A DNA stretch of 38,325 bases from Selaginella moellendorffii. Taxonomy: Eukaryota > Streptophyta > Lycopodiopsida > Selaginellales > Selaginellaceae. Location of the stretch: the NCBI RefSeq assembly GCF_000143415.4, contig NW_003314386.1, forward strand, positions 1 through 38,325, read 5' to 3'. The notes under the pieces are model-generated. The model searched no databases, was not told where the DNA came from, and saw nothing but the letters and a program-made list of their open reading frames with translations. Position 1 is the stretch's first letter; each line of letters begins with the position of its first letter. The translations under genes were made by a program, and so were the position numbers. This document shows, in pieces, positions 19,108-29,238 of the stretch.

Positions 19108-20786
19108 TGGTCTTGGTATAGGGGGACGTTGTGATGGTATAGGACGAACAATGATCGTCTGAGTGTCCCAATCAATGTTGATATTCGCTAAAGGAGAGCT
19201 AATGACCTCCTGAGTAATCAAAAGTCGGAGAGGGCTGCCGATATCTTGATATTCAATTGCGCATCTCGTGCGCTTCGGAAGTGGTTCCCGAGGGTCCTTC
19301 CATGCATTCAATCCTCGGTTCCACCGCAGGTTTGTACCTGTAATTCTATGAGTTTTGGAGTCAATCCAACGGGCTGAGGCCCATGCTCTTGTGTTAATGC
19401 TGTGTGGTAGCAGTCTTTGCTCTGCGCCTCCTCGGGCGGCAACAAACGTCGGATTTCGCTCTTTGCTGAAGAAAACCCAGAAAAAGCACAAGTATGAATG
19501 TGGTAAATGCCCGTATACATATATCACCGGGTCATAAAAGTACCACCAAGCTTTCTGAGCCAAGATTGTGAATTCTCTGTCTAAGTAGATGTTTTCAATC
19601 CAGAAGAGCTCAACTAGCAATCGGCAAGTGTAAAGGCTTGTTTTGTCTTGGCTTCCTATGTATTCTTGTGTATGGATCACTAATCCTTGTTCCACGACGG
19701 TCACTCCTCTGCTGGGAAGAGTATCAACTACAAATGAACAAATAATAGACGTGATGTCTTTGGATAGATTTTGAAGCACTCGGTACAAATCCGATAAATC
19801 GGACATCAACCGGAACAGGCCATCCGTATCTCAGGATCCTGGTTCCGAACCATCTCTACTTTCATTTCTTGAGGGTGAGCTCTGAGAGTGCCCACATACA
19901 TCCGATCCTGCGATGTTTTTCTTCAATTTGTCGTTGGACGTCAGTACTCCATGCTTGTGCAGAAGTTGGTGTCCTGCAAATGTATGAAATTCGTCCAGGG
20001 ACGAGTGCCAAGTACGACTCAGGAATGATGGTTGTGACTCGCAGCAGAGTTTCGGCTTGTGAAGTCTGATGAAGAGATTCTTCTGTGTGTTCGGCACGGG
20101 TTGTTCTTGTTGGAACGCGCTGGAATCGTGGAATGTATTTGTCGTCGTAGCAATTCTTTTGGTCCGTCCCCGAGAAGTTCGGATTTGAATTCCGACGTTC
20201 GGGTTCTGCGTGAGTAGATCGATTGTTGGCTTTCGTGTGTTGATGCCGGCGTTGTTGTGGTTGCACGTTCTTGCTTGAACTTTCTCCAAAATCACGTTTT
20301 GAAGGTTGAGGAGATCTTGTTCGGCTTTTTGTTGCAGGTGAGGTCCGTTTAGATTTGCCCCTCCGATTTTTCTCCCGTTGCATGCGTAGAGTCGCCGTCG
20401 TGATTGACGTTGGTGTCTTCCTGAATCAGATGAGTGTATCGGAATTGAATTCCGTCTTCTCGGGATGCAAGTCCCGACTTCCTATAGCTCTACGAGCTGC
20501 GCTCACAATCCTCGGGAGAGGAGTCTTCTTGCTGCTCTATTGAGCTTTCTTTGGTAATTCCCTCAGAACTGTTGTTTTGAGGATCTTCTATGATTTCTTC
20601 AAAAAGTGTTCGGACGATTCGTTCAATTGCTGACCAGAAGTCGGATTCTGGTTCTTGATGCTCCGTTGTAGGTCGGCTCTTCTGGCTGGTAGGCTGTTTT
20701 GTTGAGAAAGGCAATTTGTAGCTATTTCCCTGCTGATACTTGCAAAGAACGTCAGTAGTAATTCTAAACGTGGGTAGAGCTTTCAT
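19108..20786 (-). pseudogene. ORF0: extra ORF between leader and gag, N-terminal part (inner element)
   Basis: ATG at 20786 (MKALPTFRITTDVLCKY) is conserved with the outer copy at 4608, which supports this start. The frame runs to TAG 20490-20492, continues open to about 20345, shifts (residues after KSKRTSPATKSRTRSP), stops at 19862, shifts again, passes a TGA at 19831-19833, then is open from 19806 to the insertion at 19108 (about 230 residues, containing DLYRVLQNLSKDITSIICSF, LYTCRLLVELFWIENIYL, WARWID-like and tryptophan-rich stretches). With the part at 11019-10761 the whole would be roughly 640 residues: acidic N-terminus, basic S/T/R-rich middle, hydrophobic and aromatic C-terminal domain. 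I do not recognise a family. It overlaps the gag start. Confidence 0.65.
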
Positions 20787-22155
20787 GAATTTGGATGAGG
20801 AATGCCAGAGAGGGTAGAAACTTGAAGACGACAAACAATTCTTGCAGTGCTTGCCTCTTCCATTGTGCCTCAGCGCTCCTCCTCCTCGCTGTTGCTCATT
20901 GCATCCCCCTCTTCCTCCTAGCTCGGAACCTCCTTCTCATGTTCCTTCGCCACGTGTCAGTCGCCCATTCGGCTAGTTTCAATTTTCGGTTAGGATAACC
21001 GTTTCTCTCTCTCAAGGGAATATTTTCCCGGAATCATTTGGCATGATTAGCCATTCATGATTTGTTTTTGTCTCTGTGAATATCCTCCAGAGTACATTTT
21101 CAGTTAACTCCTCTCACTTATCTTCTTGGCATTCTATTTTGTCGGATTTCAATTCCTAAGTCCTCCGGGTAACTCTTCCGGGGTATTCATAACTTCACTT
21201 CCGGGAAACACATCCGGGGAAATTCAATAATCTTTCTTCCAGGTAAACTTCTGGGAAATTCATTTAGTCAATCATCCGGGCAACACTTCCGGGGAATCAA
21301 TAATAAGTCATCCGGGCAATACTTCCGGGAAAATCAGTAGTCAGTCATCCGGGCAATACTTCCGGGAAAATCAGTAGTCAGTCATCCGGGCAATACTTCC
21401 AAGAAAATCAATTTGTCTCCCTGGCAAACTTCAGGGGAGAGACCCTCGGGTCTCGGATCATCATTCCTAAAACAATGTCGGATCACTATTCCGATAACAA
21501 TTTCGGATACCTCTTCCGATAAACCTTTGACACGTGTCCATTTGTAATTGGACCGGTTTGTTTGGCGGTTATTCCCGCCTCTCGGTGCTGTACCTTCCAG
21601 GAATTTCTTCTGGATTTTTCTGATTCTTTCAGGAATCTGCCGGATTCCCGCGAGATTCTGTGGCTGATCAACTCGCACTGCTGGCTCGGCCTCCCAAGCT
21701 CCGTGCGCTCCAGTATCTGTAAATCAATCAATGTATCTTCTTGGGTCTTACTTGTTTTGCCCAACTTCAAAGCAGGTTTTATACACCCGACTTGGGTCTT
21801 GCCTGGACTTTGGAAATCTTCTTCATGTGCTTTTCCCGTGTGCTCGGATGGCTTCAAGTTTCAGAATCCGGCGTTGCTTCTCACTGCTCGGCTTTGAACG
21901 TCTACACAGCAGTTAAGCTGCTCGGCTCAAAACGTCTACACAGCCCTGAGCGGTGCCACTGAGAACTTGAGCTTTGAATGATGCCAGAAAACTCTCTCTC
22001 AATTGCTCGGGTCTTAGTTGTGTGCCCGCTTCAGAACAGGTCGCAGTCACCCTGATCGGGCCTCCGATCCTGAATTCCGGAATTCAGTTCTTCAAAACTT
22101 GTGTCTTTTGTTCTCCACGCTTTCTTCTCGAATTCTCATCACACATGGCCTCCCA
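20787..22155 (-). other. Leader of the inner element
   Basis: About 1.37 kb between primer site and ORF0, the inverted counterpart of 3413-4607. It holds 37-bp tandem repeats at 21309-21419. Short reading frames here are not conserved with the outer copy. Confidence 0.7.
21309..21419. repeat. Three 37-bp tandem repeats in the inner leader
   Basis: Units at 21309-21345, 21346-21382 (identical) and 21383-21419 (diverging after 18 bases). Each starts CATCCGGGCAATACTTCCGG, containing the imperfect palindrome CCGGGCAATACTTCCGG. Looser copies extend back to about 21165, and the outer leader has a degenerate version at 4085-4330. Confidence 0.85.
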
Positions 22156-22172
22156 TCCCACCGTGGTCGCCA
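22156..22172 (-). other. Primer-binding site of the inner element
   Basis: Minus strand reads TGGCGACCACGGTGGGA one base after the LTR end; see the outer site at 3396. Confidence 0.78.
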
Positions 22173-22173
22173 G

Positions 22174-22601
22174 TGAAAACCCCCGTCAGAAACCAAGCAA
22201 TTCATTGTTTACTGTTTCTGAGGAAGTTCTTGCTCTAAACTAAGGAATGTAAAGTCTGAGTACCGGATACTCGAATCTGAGTGTTGGATCTTGTAGCCTG
22301 AGCCTGATCCTTGCCTTCGATCCCTGGAAGGTGTGAATAAGGATGGGCTGTGGCGATGTGGATGAGATAGAGAAATGGAAGGTGATAGATAGTCGTGTAC
22401 AAGAAGAAGTTGGTTGATGAACAGGTGGGGGATGGAGTTAGGATTAGGGATTGGGATGAGTCAGGATCCCTAAGCCTGACTCTTCTAGTGGCCTCTCGGC
22501 CTTCGGACTACTCATCCTGATTCTATCCTAGTGGCCTCTCGGCCTTCAGATCCAAGGTCTTTGGATCATACATCCGAAGCCTCGGATTTTCAGGTTCAAC
22601 A
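22174..22601 (-). repeat. 5' LTR of the inner Ty3 element
   Basis: On the minus strand starts TGTTGAACCTG (22601) and ends GTTTTCA (22174). Homologous to the outer LTRs but clearly diverged from both, so not a recent copy of them. It joins outer pol sequence at 22602 without a gap. Confidence 0.88.
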
Positions 22602-23258
22602 GGCATCAACCAAGAAGAAAGAGTGAAGAAAAGACTTGCTATTTAAGTGAAGAAAGGATTCGTGCAGTATGGACAATCCGACGGAAAGCTCAGCATGACC
22701 GAAAAATTCGGAAAAAGAAGCAAGAAATCCGAGAAGGTGACTTAGTTCTCTGGTACAAGGGAAAAATTGAAGAACTCGGAAACAAAATGAAGACCTCCTG
22801 AGAGGGACTATTTGTGGTTAAAGAATTCACACCACCAGAAACGGCCAAACTCGAACCAATAGATGGCGAGGAATTCGAGACTGTGAATTTCAACAAATTG
22901 CAGATGTATTTCACATCAGGAAAGAGTGAAAGACAAACCACTGAAAATTCAAATCCGCTAAGTCGGAAAGTTGAAGCCGCCGGAATCGAACCACGGAAAG
23001 TAGATGCGGATATACCGTGGCAACAAGATCCGAATATACCGCGGAGAATGGATCCGGATATACCGCGACAACAAGATCCGAATATACCGTGGCTCCGGAA
23101 CGGAGAATCGACTAAGTCCAAAAAATTTTGGGGCACAGACTTGAACCCCGAACCAAACTCAGGGAACATAACCCAATACTCAGGGCGGCATACCCTAACA
23201 CCAGCCACAACGATGGTGAAGATTTTAGAATGGACGCCAACAGCCGCCGCAGAGCTCT
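22602..23258 (+). pseudogene. C-terminal end of outer pol with NIPR repeat tail
   Basis: Resumes at GINQEERVKKR, matching inner pol near residue 1040, then SEERIRAVWT (some codons missing) and the conserved end (GDLVLWYKGKIEELGNKMKTS, then VNFNKLQ). A TGA near 22799 replaces a tryptophan codon. The frame then encodes DADIPWQQDPNIPRRMDPDI and a further repeat from the 24-bp DNA repeats, and ends at TAG 23258-23260. This region follows the integrase core and is usually called the integrase C-terminal domain. The first part lies beyond the lost 3' LTR junction of the inner element. Confidence 0.85.
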
Positions 23259-24653
23259 AGAGCCTGAACGAGGAGAACTTCAAGCCACTGTCTACGCACC
23301 GAGGCTCACTTGGCCAGCCGGGAAGCACGAGCAGAGCTTCCGAGAATGGGTAAGAAGCAGAGGATTTGAAGGGCTGGAGCGGGCCATCAACAACGATCAG
23401 GAGATGCACGGCGCCAGTATCCTCAGTAGATGGAAGAATGGGTACGTTGAGCTGCCTTCTGGGTAGCAGCAGAAAGCCTCGTCAGTGTCCAAGACGATCA
23501 CATTTATGTACGAGGCGCTTCAGTTCGGCGATCCAATAGATGTAGCTGCCTACATCTTCCGGAGGCTGAAGAAGGAAACGGAGACAGCGGTGGAAGCAAT
23601 CGCAGGTGGCACTGAGCAGGTTCAGACGTGCGTAGTGCCATTTTATGAGGCACTGGCGTGGATGGGCGCAGAGACGAGCAGGCAACCGCAGATCAATCGG
23701 GTGATTTGGATGGATTGCCCAGCCGAAGAAGACACAGATGAAACGGAGGAAGCAGCCGAGGATGAGGCCCAGGAATCAGTGGATGAGTCCCCGAAGTTGA
23801 AGGGGCGAAAGCAAGCAGCAGCAGCACAAACACGAGTGCCCAAGAAGCTGAAGATCACAGGCAGGGCAAAGGGGAAAAAGCAGGAGACGCCGAAAGGAAA
23901 GAGAAAACAGGCACGAGCAGGAACTCCGGGAGTACGAACCAGAAGTTGGAAACAATTCAGATCGGCGGATGGATATAAGCACCAAGAATGGATAGGAGGC
24001 AGGGGCAAAGAACGGAGCGCAAGAGTGTCACAATGTCACTCATGATAAGGTACAAGCAGCGACAGAAGCGACCATACACGGAGCGCAGGGATTTCGACAA
24101 GGACAAAACAAAACAGCACCGTAATGAAGAACCGTGTCCCTCATCTCCGACAACCATGTTCTTGAACGCTATTCGAGGTATGGAGCAGTAGCAAGGAGGA
24201 AAAGCAGCACAGTTTGCACTGGAGGAGATAGCCAAAGCTGTCCAAGCAGATCAGGTGCTGCTGGTGAACCAGGAAGTCTTCGACAGGAGATTCTTCAGTC
24301 CACTGAATGCAGCTGTCGCAGAAATGAAGACCGAGGTAAATGCAGTGATAGTCGAGATGAAGGGAGAAGTGAGTAAGATGGCCCCACTGCTGGACGGAGA
24401 ACGAGCCAGAATTTTAATGAACACGATGTCCTGCCAGAAGCTGTCCAATGAATACTACCACATGAAGGAGCGGCTGACAGAAGTGGAGGAAATGTTCATG
24501 CACGAATGAGCGACAAACCAAGCATTGGTCGATATGAAGAGGAAGGCAGCAGATGAAGCCAGAGCCGAATCGGAGAAGCATGCCAAAGAACGAGCGAGAG
24601 CAAGGGAACTGAAGCAGGCGGAAGAAGCAGGGATCACTGAAATGCTGCAGTGA
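23230..24653 (+). pseudogene. ORF3: sense ORF between pol and 3' LTR (outer element)
   Basis: ATG at 23230 (MDANSRRRALEPERGEL) overlaps the pol end by about 30 bases. The frame has TAG at 23464-23466, shifts by one base around 24000-24040, then TAG at 24189-24191 and TGA at 24507-24509, ending at TGA 24651. About 470 residues. N-terminal half looks globular (SFREWVRSRGFEGLERAINN; ALQFGDPIDVAAYIFRRLKK; PFYEALAWMGAETS). Then an acidic stretch (EEDTDETEEAAEDEAQE), a lysine/arginine-rich nuclear-signal-like stretch (~23800-23930), and a heptad-like C-terminus (VDMKRKAADEARAESEKHAK). No signal peptide or membrane segment is visible, so it does not look like an envelope protein. Family not recognised. 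The inner element has lost this region. Confidence 0.65.
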
Positions 24654-24679
24654 ACTCCGGGACGGAGTTCAAAACAGTT

Positions 24680-24689
24680 GTGGGAGATG
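24680..24689 (+). other. Polypurine tract of the outer element
   Basis: GTGGGAGATG directly before the 3' LTR start TGTTAAACC, the normal primer for plus-strand synthesis. It fixes the element's orientation as plus. Confidence 0.8.
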
Positions 24690-25112
24690 TGTTAAACCAG
24701 CAATCCCGAGGCTTCGGATGTATGATCCAAAGTCCTCGGATCTGAAGGCCGATAGGCCACTAGGGTAGAATTAGGATGACGAGTTCGAAGGCCGAGAGGC
24801 CATTAAAAGAGTCAGGCTTAGAGATCCTGACTCATCCCAATCCCTAATCTTAACTCCATCTCCCACTTGTTCATCAACCGTCTTCTTCTTGATTACGACT
24901 ATCTTCCACTTTCCACTTCTCTATCTCATCCACATCGCCGCAGCCCATCCTTATTCACACCTTCCAGGGATCGAAGGCAAGGAGTAGGATCAGGCTACAA
25001 GATCTAACACTCAGACTCAAGTATCCGGTACTCAGACTTTACGTTCCTTAGTTTAATTCAAGATCGACCGCGGAAACAGTAAACAATGAACTGCTCGTTT
25101 CTGACGGTTTTC
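24690..25112 (+). repeat. 3' LTR of the outer Ty3 element
   Basis: Starts TGTTAAACCAGC; colinear with 2973-3394 apart from scattered substitutions. The last bases (GGTTTTC, then TTTCGG) suggest the final CA and part of the target duplication are eroded. Confidence 0.88.
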
Positions 25113-25116
25113 TTTC

Positions 25117-28100
25117 GGAACTTGCTAAATTAGGATATGTTGAACTTGACTTATTTTCGGAAGTCTTCTGTTTGAAGTTTCTGGGAGTCTTGCTCGAGAA
25201 GCTTTCGTAGGATGTTAGAATATTCTTTGAAAGTATTCTGAAGAATGTATCAGAGAACTTGTTCGTATATGCTAGTTCCGTGATAATTCAACCAAAGTGA
25301 CCAGAGAAATAAACTACCATACCACATCAGCATTTTAACTTGCTATGGAGGTTGACAGTGCATAACTAGCTAGGTTGGTTTCTAAAACATTCAAATTGAT
25401 TTCACTGTACAATGACAATGACATGTATTAGGGCAATGTAAATTAATGATGTGGCCATCGCAATTTAATTGTGACGGTCACATGTGCAGCATCCCTGATC
25501 ACAACAAGCTGGACTAATAAAAAGGCAACCATCTGTTTGGATTAGGACACCAATTAAAATATCCATTATTATTGAAAATATGTTCGTTCAAATCAATGTT
25601 GATTCCTTTACTGGGGTGGGGGGCCATCATTAGTATCACATATTGCTTTCAGTTTTACATCCCTTATATCAACCAATTTCATTTCATGACATGAATGATA
25701 GAAATTAGCACTAAGAACTAGTTTACCATTATCATTACCAATAACTTCATTCAATTACAGTCCAGTGATAAAATACCAAGTGGGCTTATATAAAGCATAC
25801 AAGTAAGAACCACTCTCTAAGCCTAATTCCGGAGCAAATTTTTGTGAACTTGCATATTGCCTGGGAAAGAGGAAAGTACATGCATTTTGTTCACTTTGTC
25901 AATAATATAAACTTCACACTAAAACTTTAGTACATACTGTAAGACTCAAAAAGTTTGTCACAACAATTTTGCACTTCTTTATCACTGCCTTATCTTCCAC
26001 TTAGCCTAAAAGAAGTGTGGGCTAGCCTGCCATCTTCCCTTGACTTTGACTTCAGATTGCTAGACTTTGACTTAGATTGCTAGATCAGAAGTGGGAGAAA
26101 AATCATGTTTACTTATTAATGTCAAGGCTAAAGAGGTTTGAGACTCTTATAAGACGAGCAAGGTTTGCTGACAACCATCTATACATGAAAATGGAATCTG
26201 GATCATGCTTGGAGGGGTGATTGCACATCATTATTGAATTTCCAGATCATTTACAACTTCTAAATTAAAATTTAATTCCTCCTAAGAAGGTGCTAGGGCC
26301 TTTTTGTTAGGAGAGTGACAAAATCATGAACAGATGATGTTGTTTTTGTTAGGTTGGCATATCACGTTGTCCATGGTGCCAATTGTAAAAAAAGTCATTT
26401 TTTAATTTTGCAGTGTCTCTAATTTGTTTGAAAACATAATCAGAATGACTCCAGAAGTTTGAAGGTGTTTCAGGGTCTTGTTTTATTTCTGAATTTGGAT
26501 TGGATCGTTCTTGAGAGAGATTTCTATTATGTTGATCCAAGGGGATTTGAGAGGCAGAAGATCAAGAAAAATTCAAGGAATTTGCTCGGGCTGATACCTG
26601 AAGTAATAAAGGTCATAAATAGGAAAAAGTTCTAGAATCCAAATTACTATGTACAGAAACTGATGGAGAGGCTGAAAATACCTCAGATTTGATGAAGATT
26701 GTCATTAGTGACCCTAAGAACTCGTCAATATCTGTTGATATTAACCTCAAGCCAGCCTTGCTTGAGTTGGTGGAGCTTATAGATAATGAAAACAGTATGC
26801 TTTCTGTTTTTCCATGATGTGGCTGACTGATTTACATAACTCTGGAAGATTCCTTACTCGAATACGTTGCAACTCAAACAGAAGTAGCTTGTAGCACAAA
26901 GCTGTGATAAATGAACAATAAAATTTTACAAGAGGAGATTTAGACAAGGCTGCTTAGGTGCTTAGAAAGGTCAGTCAAAATAATGATCATGTATTTCATA
27001 AAATGTGTAAAGCTATTTATTAGAACAGATTCTCTAGACATAGAAAATGTTGTATCTGATTAAAAAGCCATTAATGCACTCTTTAATACCAGGAAGAGAT
27101 GATTTTTGTAGGGTAAGACTTTTGCACATAATATTCAATAGGTTTGATTTCTTTTAGTTTCATCAATTATTTCGTTAATTGTTCTATTGTAATGCCAGTG
27201 AGTGGTTTGTTTATTAAACTTAGTTAAGCAGTTGAAATGTGTGCAATTATTGAAAAGAAATGCTATTAATTATGAATTATATAGAGGAGTCTGATGTGGG
27301 ATATCGTCCCTCAAGATGAAGTTTAATCTGATTATGGAATTTAAACTCATTTAAGTGTTTGTAATACACTTATATATTATCCTCTTGGAAAACAAAACTT
27401 ACGATTCAATCGTAACATCCAATATAGTTATTTATCGACACACCCTTAAAAAAAATTAATTAACAAAAAACATCTCGTAACAATTTATCATGGACGTACT
27501 GTGGACATTATATCCATGCACTAAACTCACATGCATCAAAAGTGTGCATATAAATTTTATTTATACCATCTATCATGGTGAAACAAGGTCATACATAAAT
27601 TTCTTGATGCAAATATTGATAATTAAACCTCTCTAGTACTAAATATAATACACTTATGTATTTCCACCTTCACCCTCAGGAAAAATGATTAATTGATTAT
27701 GAAATTTTTTTTGTATTATAAAAGATTTAATATTCCTTGTAATAGTATCATGTGTAAAGAATAACTTTCTCATCAATCAATTGCCTCTTTTCTTTTCCAA
27801 GGGACATAAACCATACTTTTGTGATATTTGTGATCTTTTATTAATGACCTAGGTTCAACTCTCTTAAATGATGCCTTTGAGAAAAACATCAGTTCGAATA
27901 TCCCCTTGAACAAAGCATAATATTCACTTGAGTAAGGAATATACCTTAGTCAAGAGTGAAATGTAGTCCATAATTTACTAAGCAGAAGGAAATAGTCCTA
28001 ACAGGTTTTGGGTTAACCCAAAAGATTATAAAGGTTAGTTGACTATTTAAAAATATTGTGTTGTCATGGACTTAAGGGAAAACCGGCATCCATGGTGAAA

Positions 28101-28280
28101 ATCCATTAGTTTGTGGGAATATGTCCAGTCACAAAATCCTTCAATGTGAGTTGGTCCATCTTGAAAGTTATAAACTTAAAATGATGACATTCACATCTCT
28201 TAACCAATTGTCCCTTCTCTTTCTAGTAGAGGGGATAGATTATTTTCGTGACATAGGGTACCCTACCATCAAATGCATCT
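25117..28280. other. AT-rich DNA without a recognisable gene
   Basis: Right flank of the nested elements. Stops are dense in all frames. The only notable open stretch is 26623-26818. Around 27290-27790 there are LTR-like words (TATTATAAAAG, CCTTGTAATAGT, CTTTCTCATCAATCAA) that could be an old LTR, but no second copy is present to test it. Confidence 0.5.
26623..26818 (+). other. Short unidentified open segment
   Basis: About 64 codons with no ATG at its start, including NTSDLMKIVISDPKNSSISV and LKPALLELVELIDNENSML, ending at TGA 26816-26818. Codon sense and composition look more protein-like than the surroundings, and an adjacent frame upstream (VDPRGFERQKIKKNSRNLLG, ~26532-26591) also does. 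It may be a decayed host or transposon exon. I do not recognise it, and chance is possible. Confidence 0.2.
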
Positions 28281-28289
28281 AACATCTTC

Positions 28290-28790
28290 TGCAAGGCATT
28301 TTATCCTGACTAGGCAAAGTCTTGACACAATGGCCTGGCCTTACTTGCTGGTGACATGACCAAGTCTACAATGCCAGGTTTCAATATCAGTTCCTTCACT
28401 TTGACCAACATCAACAATAGTCAGCATGGATTTTGGTGGCAGCTTAATTGAACAATCAAAACAAAAAAGACATTTGATCTTCGCGTGTTCACTGTAGGAA
28501 TTCCTATCACTATCCAGATCAGGGTCAGGACATTTCCATTTCTAGAACGCCTGTCATTTGCTTCTTTCTTCAGTGGACAATCACGAGCAAGCTACCTGCA
28601 ACGTTGACACTTGTTGAAGCGAATAGTAAATGGTCGTTTTGCACCATCACAATTGTTCCTAGTCGCCTGAGAGGGGCTCTCTGAAGACTTCTCAGTAGAC
28701 TTGTTGCCCAATCTTTCAAACACAAACTTGCATTTGCTACTGGAGGCTACATCGAGAGGTGGAGGAAGCTATCAAATTCCAATTGATTGC
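28290..28790 (-). pseudogene. Ty1/copia gag zinc knuckle and pre-integrase relic
   Basis: On the minus strand a frame runs FVFERLGNKSTEKSSESPSQ and continues to KCQRC-R-stop-LARDCPLKK (about 28615-28575), a shortened and interrupted CCHC zinc knuckle. After further breaks, ETWHCRLGHVTSK appears at about 28385-28345, the signature of the GAG-pre-integrase domain (usual form LWH.RLGH). The order fits copia gag to pol, but protease and everything after the pre-integrase domain are missing or unreadable. It is on the opposite strand from the copia element at 29262-32694, so it is a different insertion or an inverted piece. Confidence 0.7.
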
Positions 28791-29001
28791 ACAAATTGCT
28801 CTAAGTCCAGAATGATTTCGTGAAATTCTTCATCAGGCCCGTCTGATTGTGAATGTAAGAGTACGGAGTGCTTTGAGCAGCACAGCCAAAAGAGCAACAT
28901 TTATAAATTGACATTGCTGCAGGGTTTGAGTTCTTGAAACATCTCGCAGCAGCTTGCTGGTGAAAGCCGGGAGCCGGGACAGTGTCTCGAACAATGGCGA
29001 A

Positions 29002-29065
29002 GAATTCACATTTTAGTATAATCAGGTCCAAATAAGAGTTCACATTTTAGTGTAATCAGGTCAAA
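29002..29065. repeat. Two-copy ~34-bp tandem duplication
   Basis: TTCACATTTTAGTRTAATCA occurs twice, about 34 bp apart. It lies between the copia gag relic and the copia 5' LTR. Confidence 0.75.
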
Positions 29066-29211
29066 ATATTAAACCTTCTTGCAGCAATGAGCACCCAATT
29101 CTCAGCTGCAGTCTTAGTGCAATCAATGTGAGCCTTGTAGATCTTGCCAAGACCAAGCGCCTGTTGGAGGCAGAGTACCGTACAACCTTCGTATGATACA
29201 GCGACGGAGCT

Positions 29212-29238
29212 GATCAAGGCGGAAACACCGCCTTGATC
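29212..29238. repeat. Perfect 11-bp inverted repeat with 5-nt loop
   Basis: GATCAAGGCGG, AAACA, CCGCCTTGATC. A weaker inverted pair CCCGCAG/CTGCGGG follows at about 29250-29274. It lies just before the recognised end of the copia 5' LTR, so it may be in that LTR. Confidence 0.8.

Larger units (their letters stand above)
4763..22601 (-). mobile_element. Inner OTA-like Ty3 retrotransposon, opposite orientation, 3' end lost
   Basis: Minus-strand order: 5' LTR (22601-22174), primer site (22172-22156), leader with tandem repeats, ORF0 (20786-10761, split by the 8.1-kb element), gag (10783-8549), pol (8548-4868), tail repeats, then an abrupt end at about 4763 with no 3' LTR. The 5' LTR abuts the outer pol exactly at 22601/22602, as expected for an insertion there. 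A later deletion must have removed the inner 3' LTR together with the outer reverse transcriptase to integrase region. LTR, leader and ORF0 start are clearly homologous to the outer copy. Confidence 0.85.
2973..25112 (+). mobile_element. Outer OTA-like Ty3 retrotransposon, interrupted and partly deleted
   Basis: Plus-strand element bounded by LTRs of about 422 bp. Order: 5' LTR, primer site at 3396, long leader, start of ORF0 (4608), a small reverse-transcriptase piece (4684-4762), the inverted inner element (4763-22601), pol C-terminus (22602-23258), ORF3 (23230-24653), polypurine tract, 3' LTR. The 5 bases before the 5' LTR are GTTTC, and TTTC follows the 3' LTR, consistent with an eroded target duplication. 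Most of ORF0, gag and pol has been lost. The flanks (gag relic left, AT-rich DNA right) are then the original target. Confidence 0.85.

Noticed and set aside
23230-24653. Envelope-like gene
   Set aside because: No signal peptide or membrane segment; composition is charged and coiled-coil-like.
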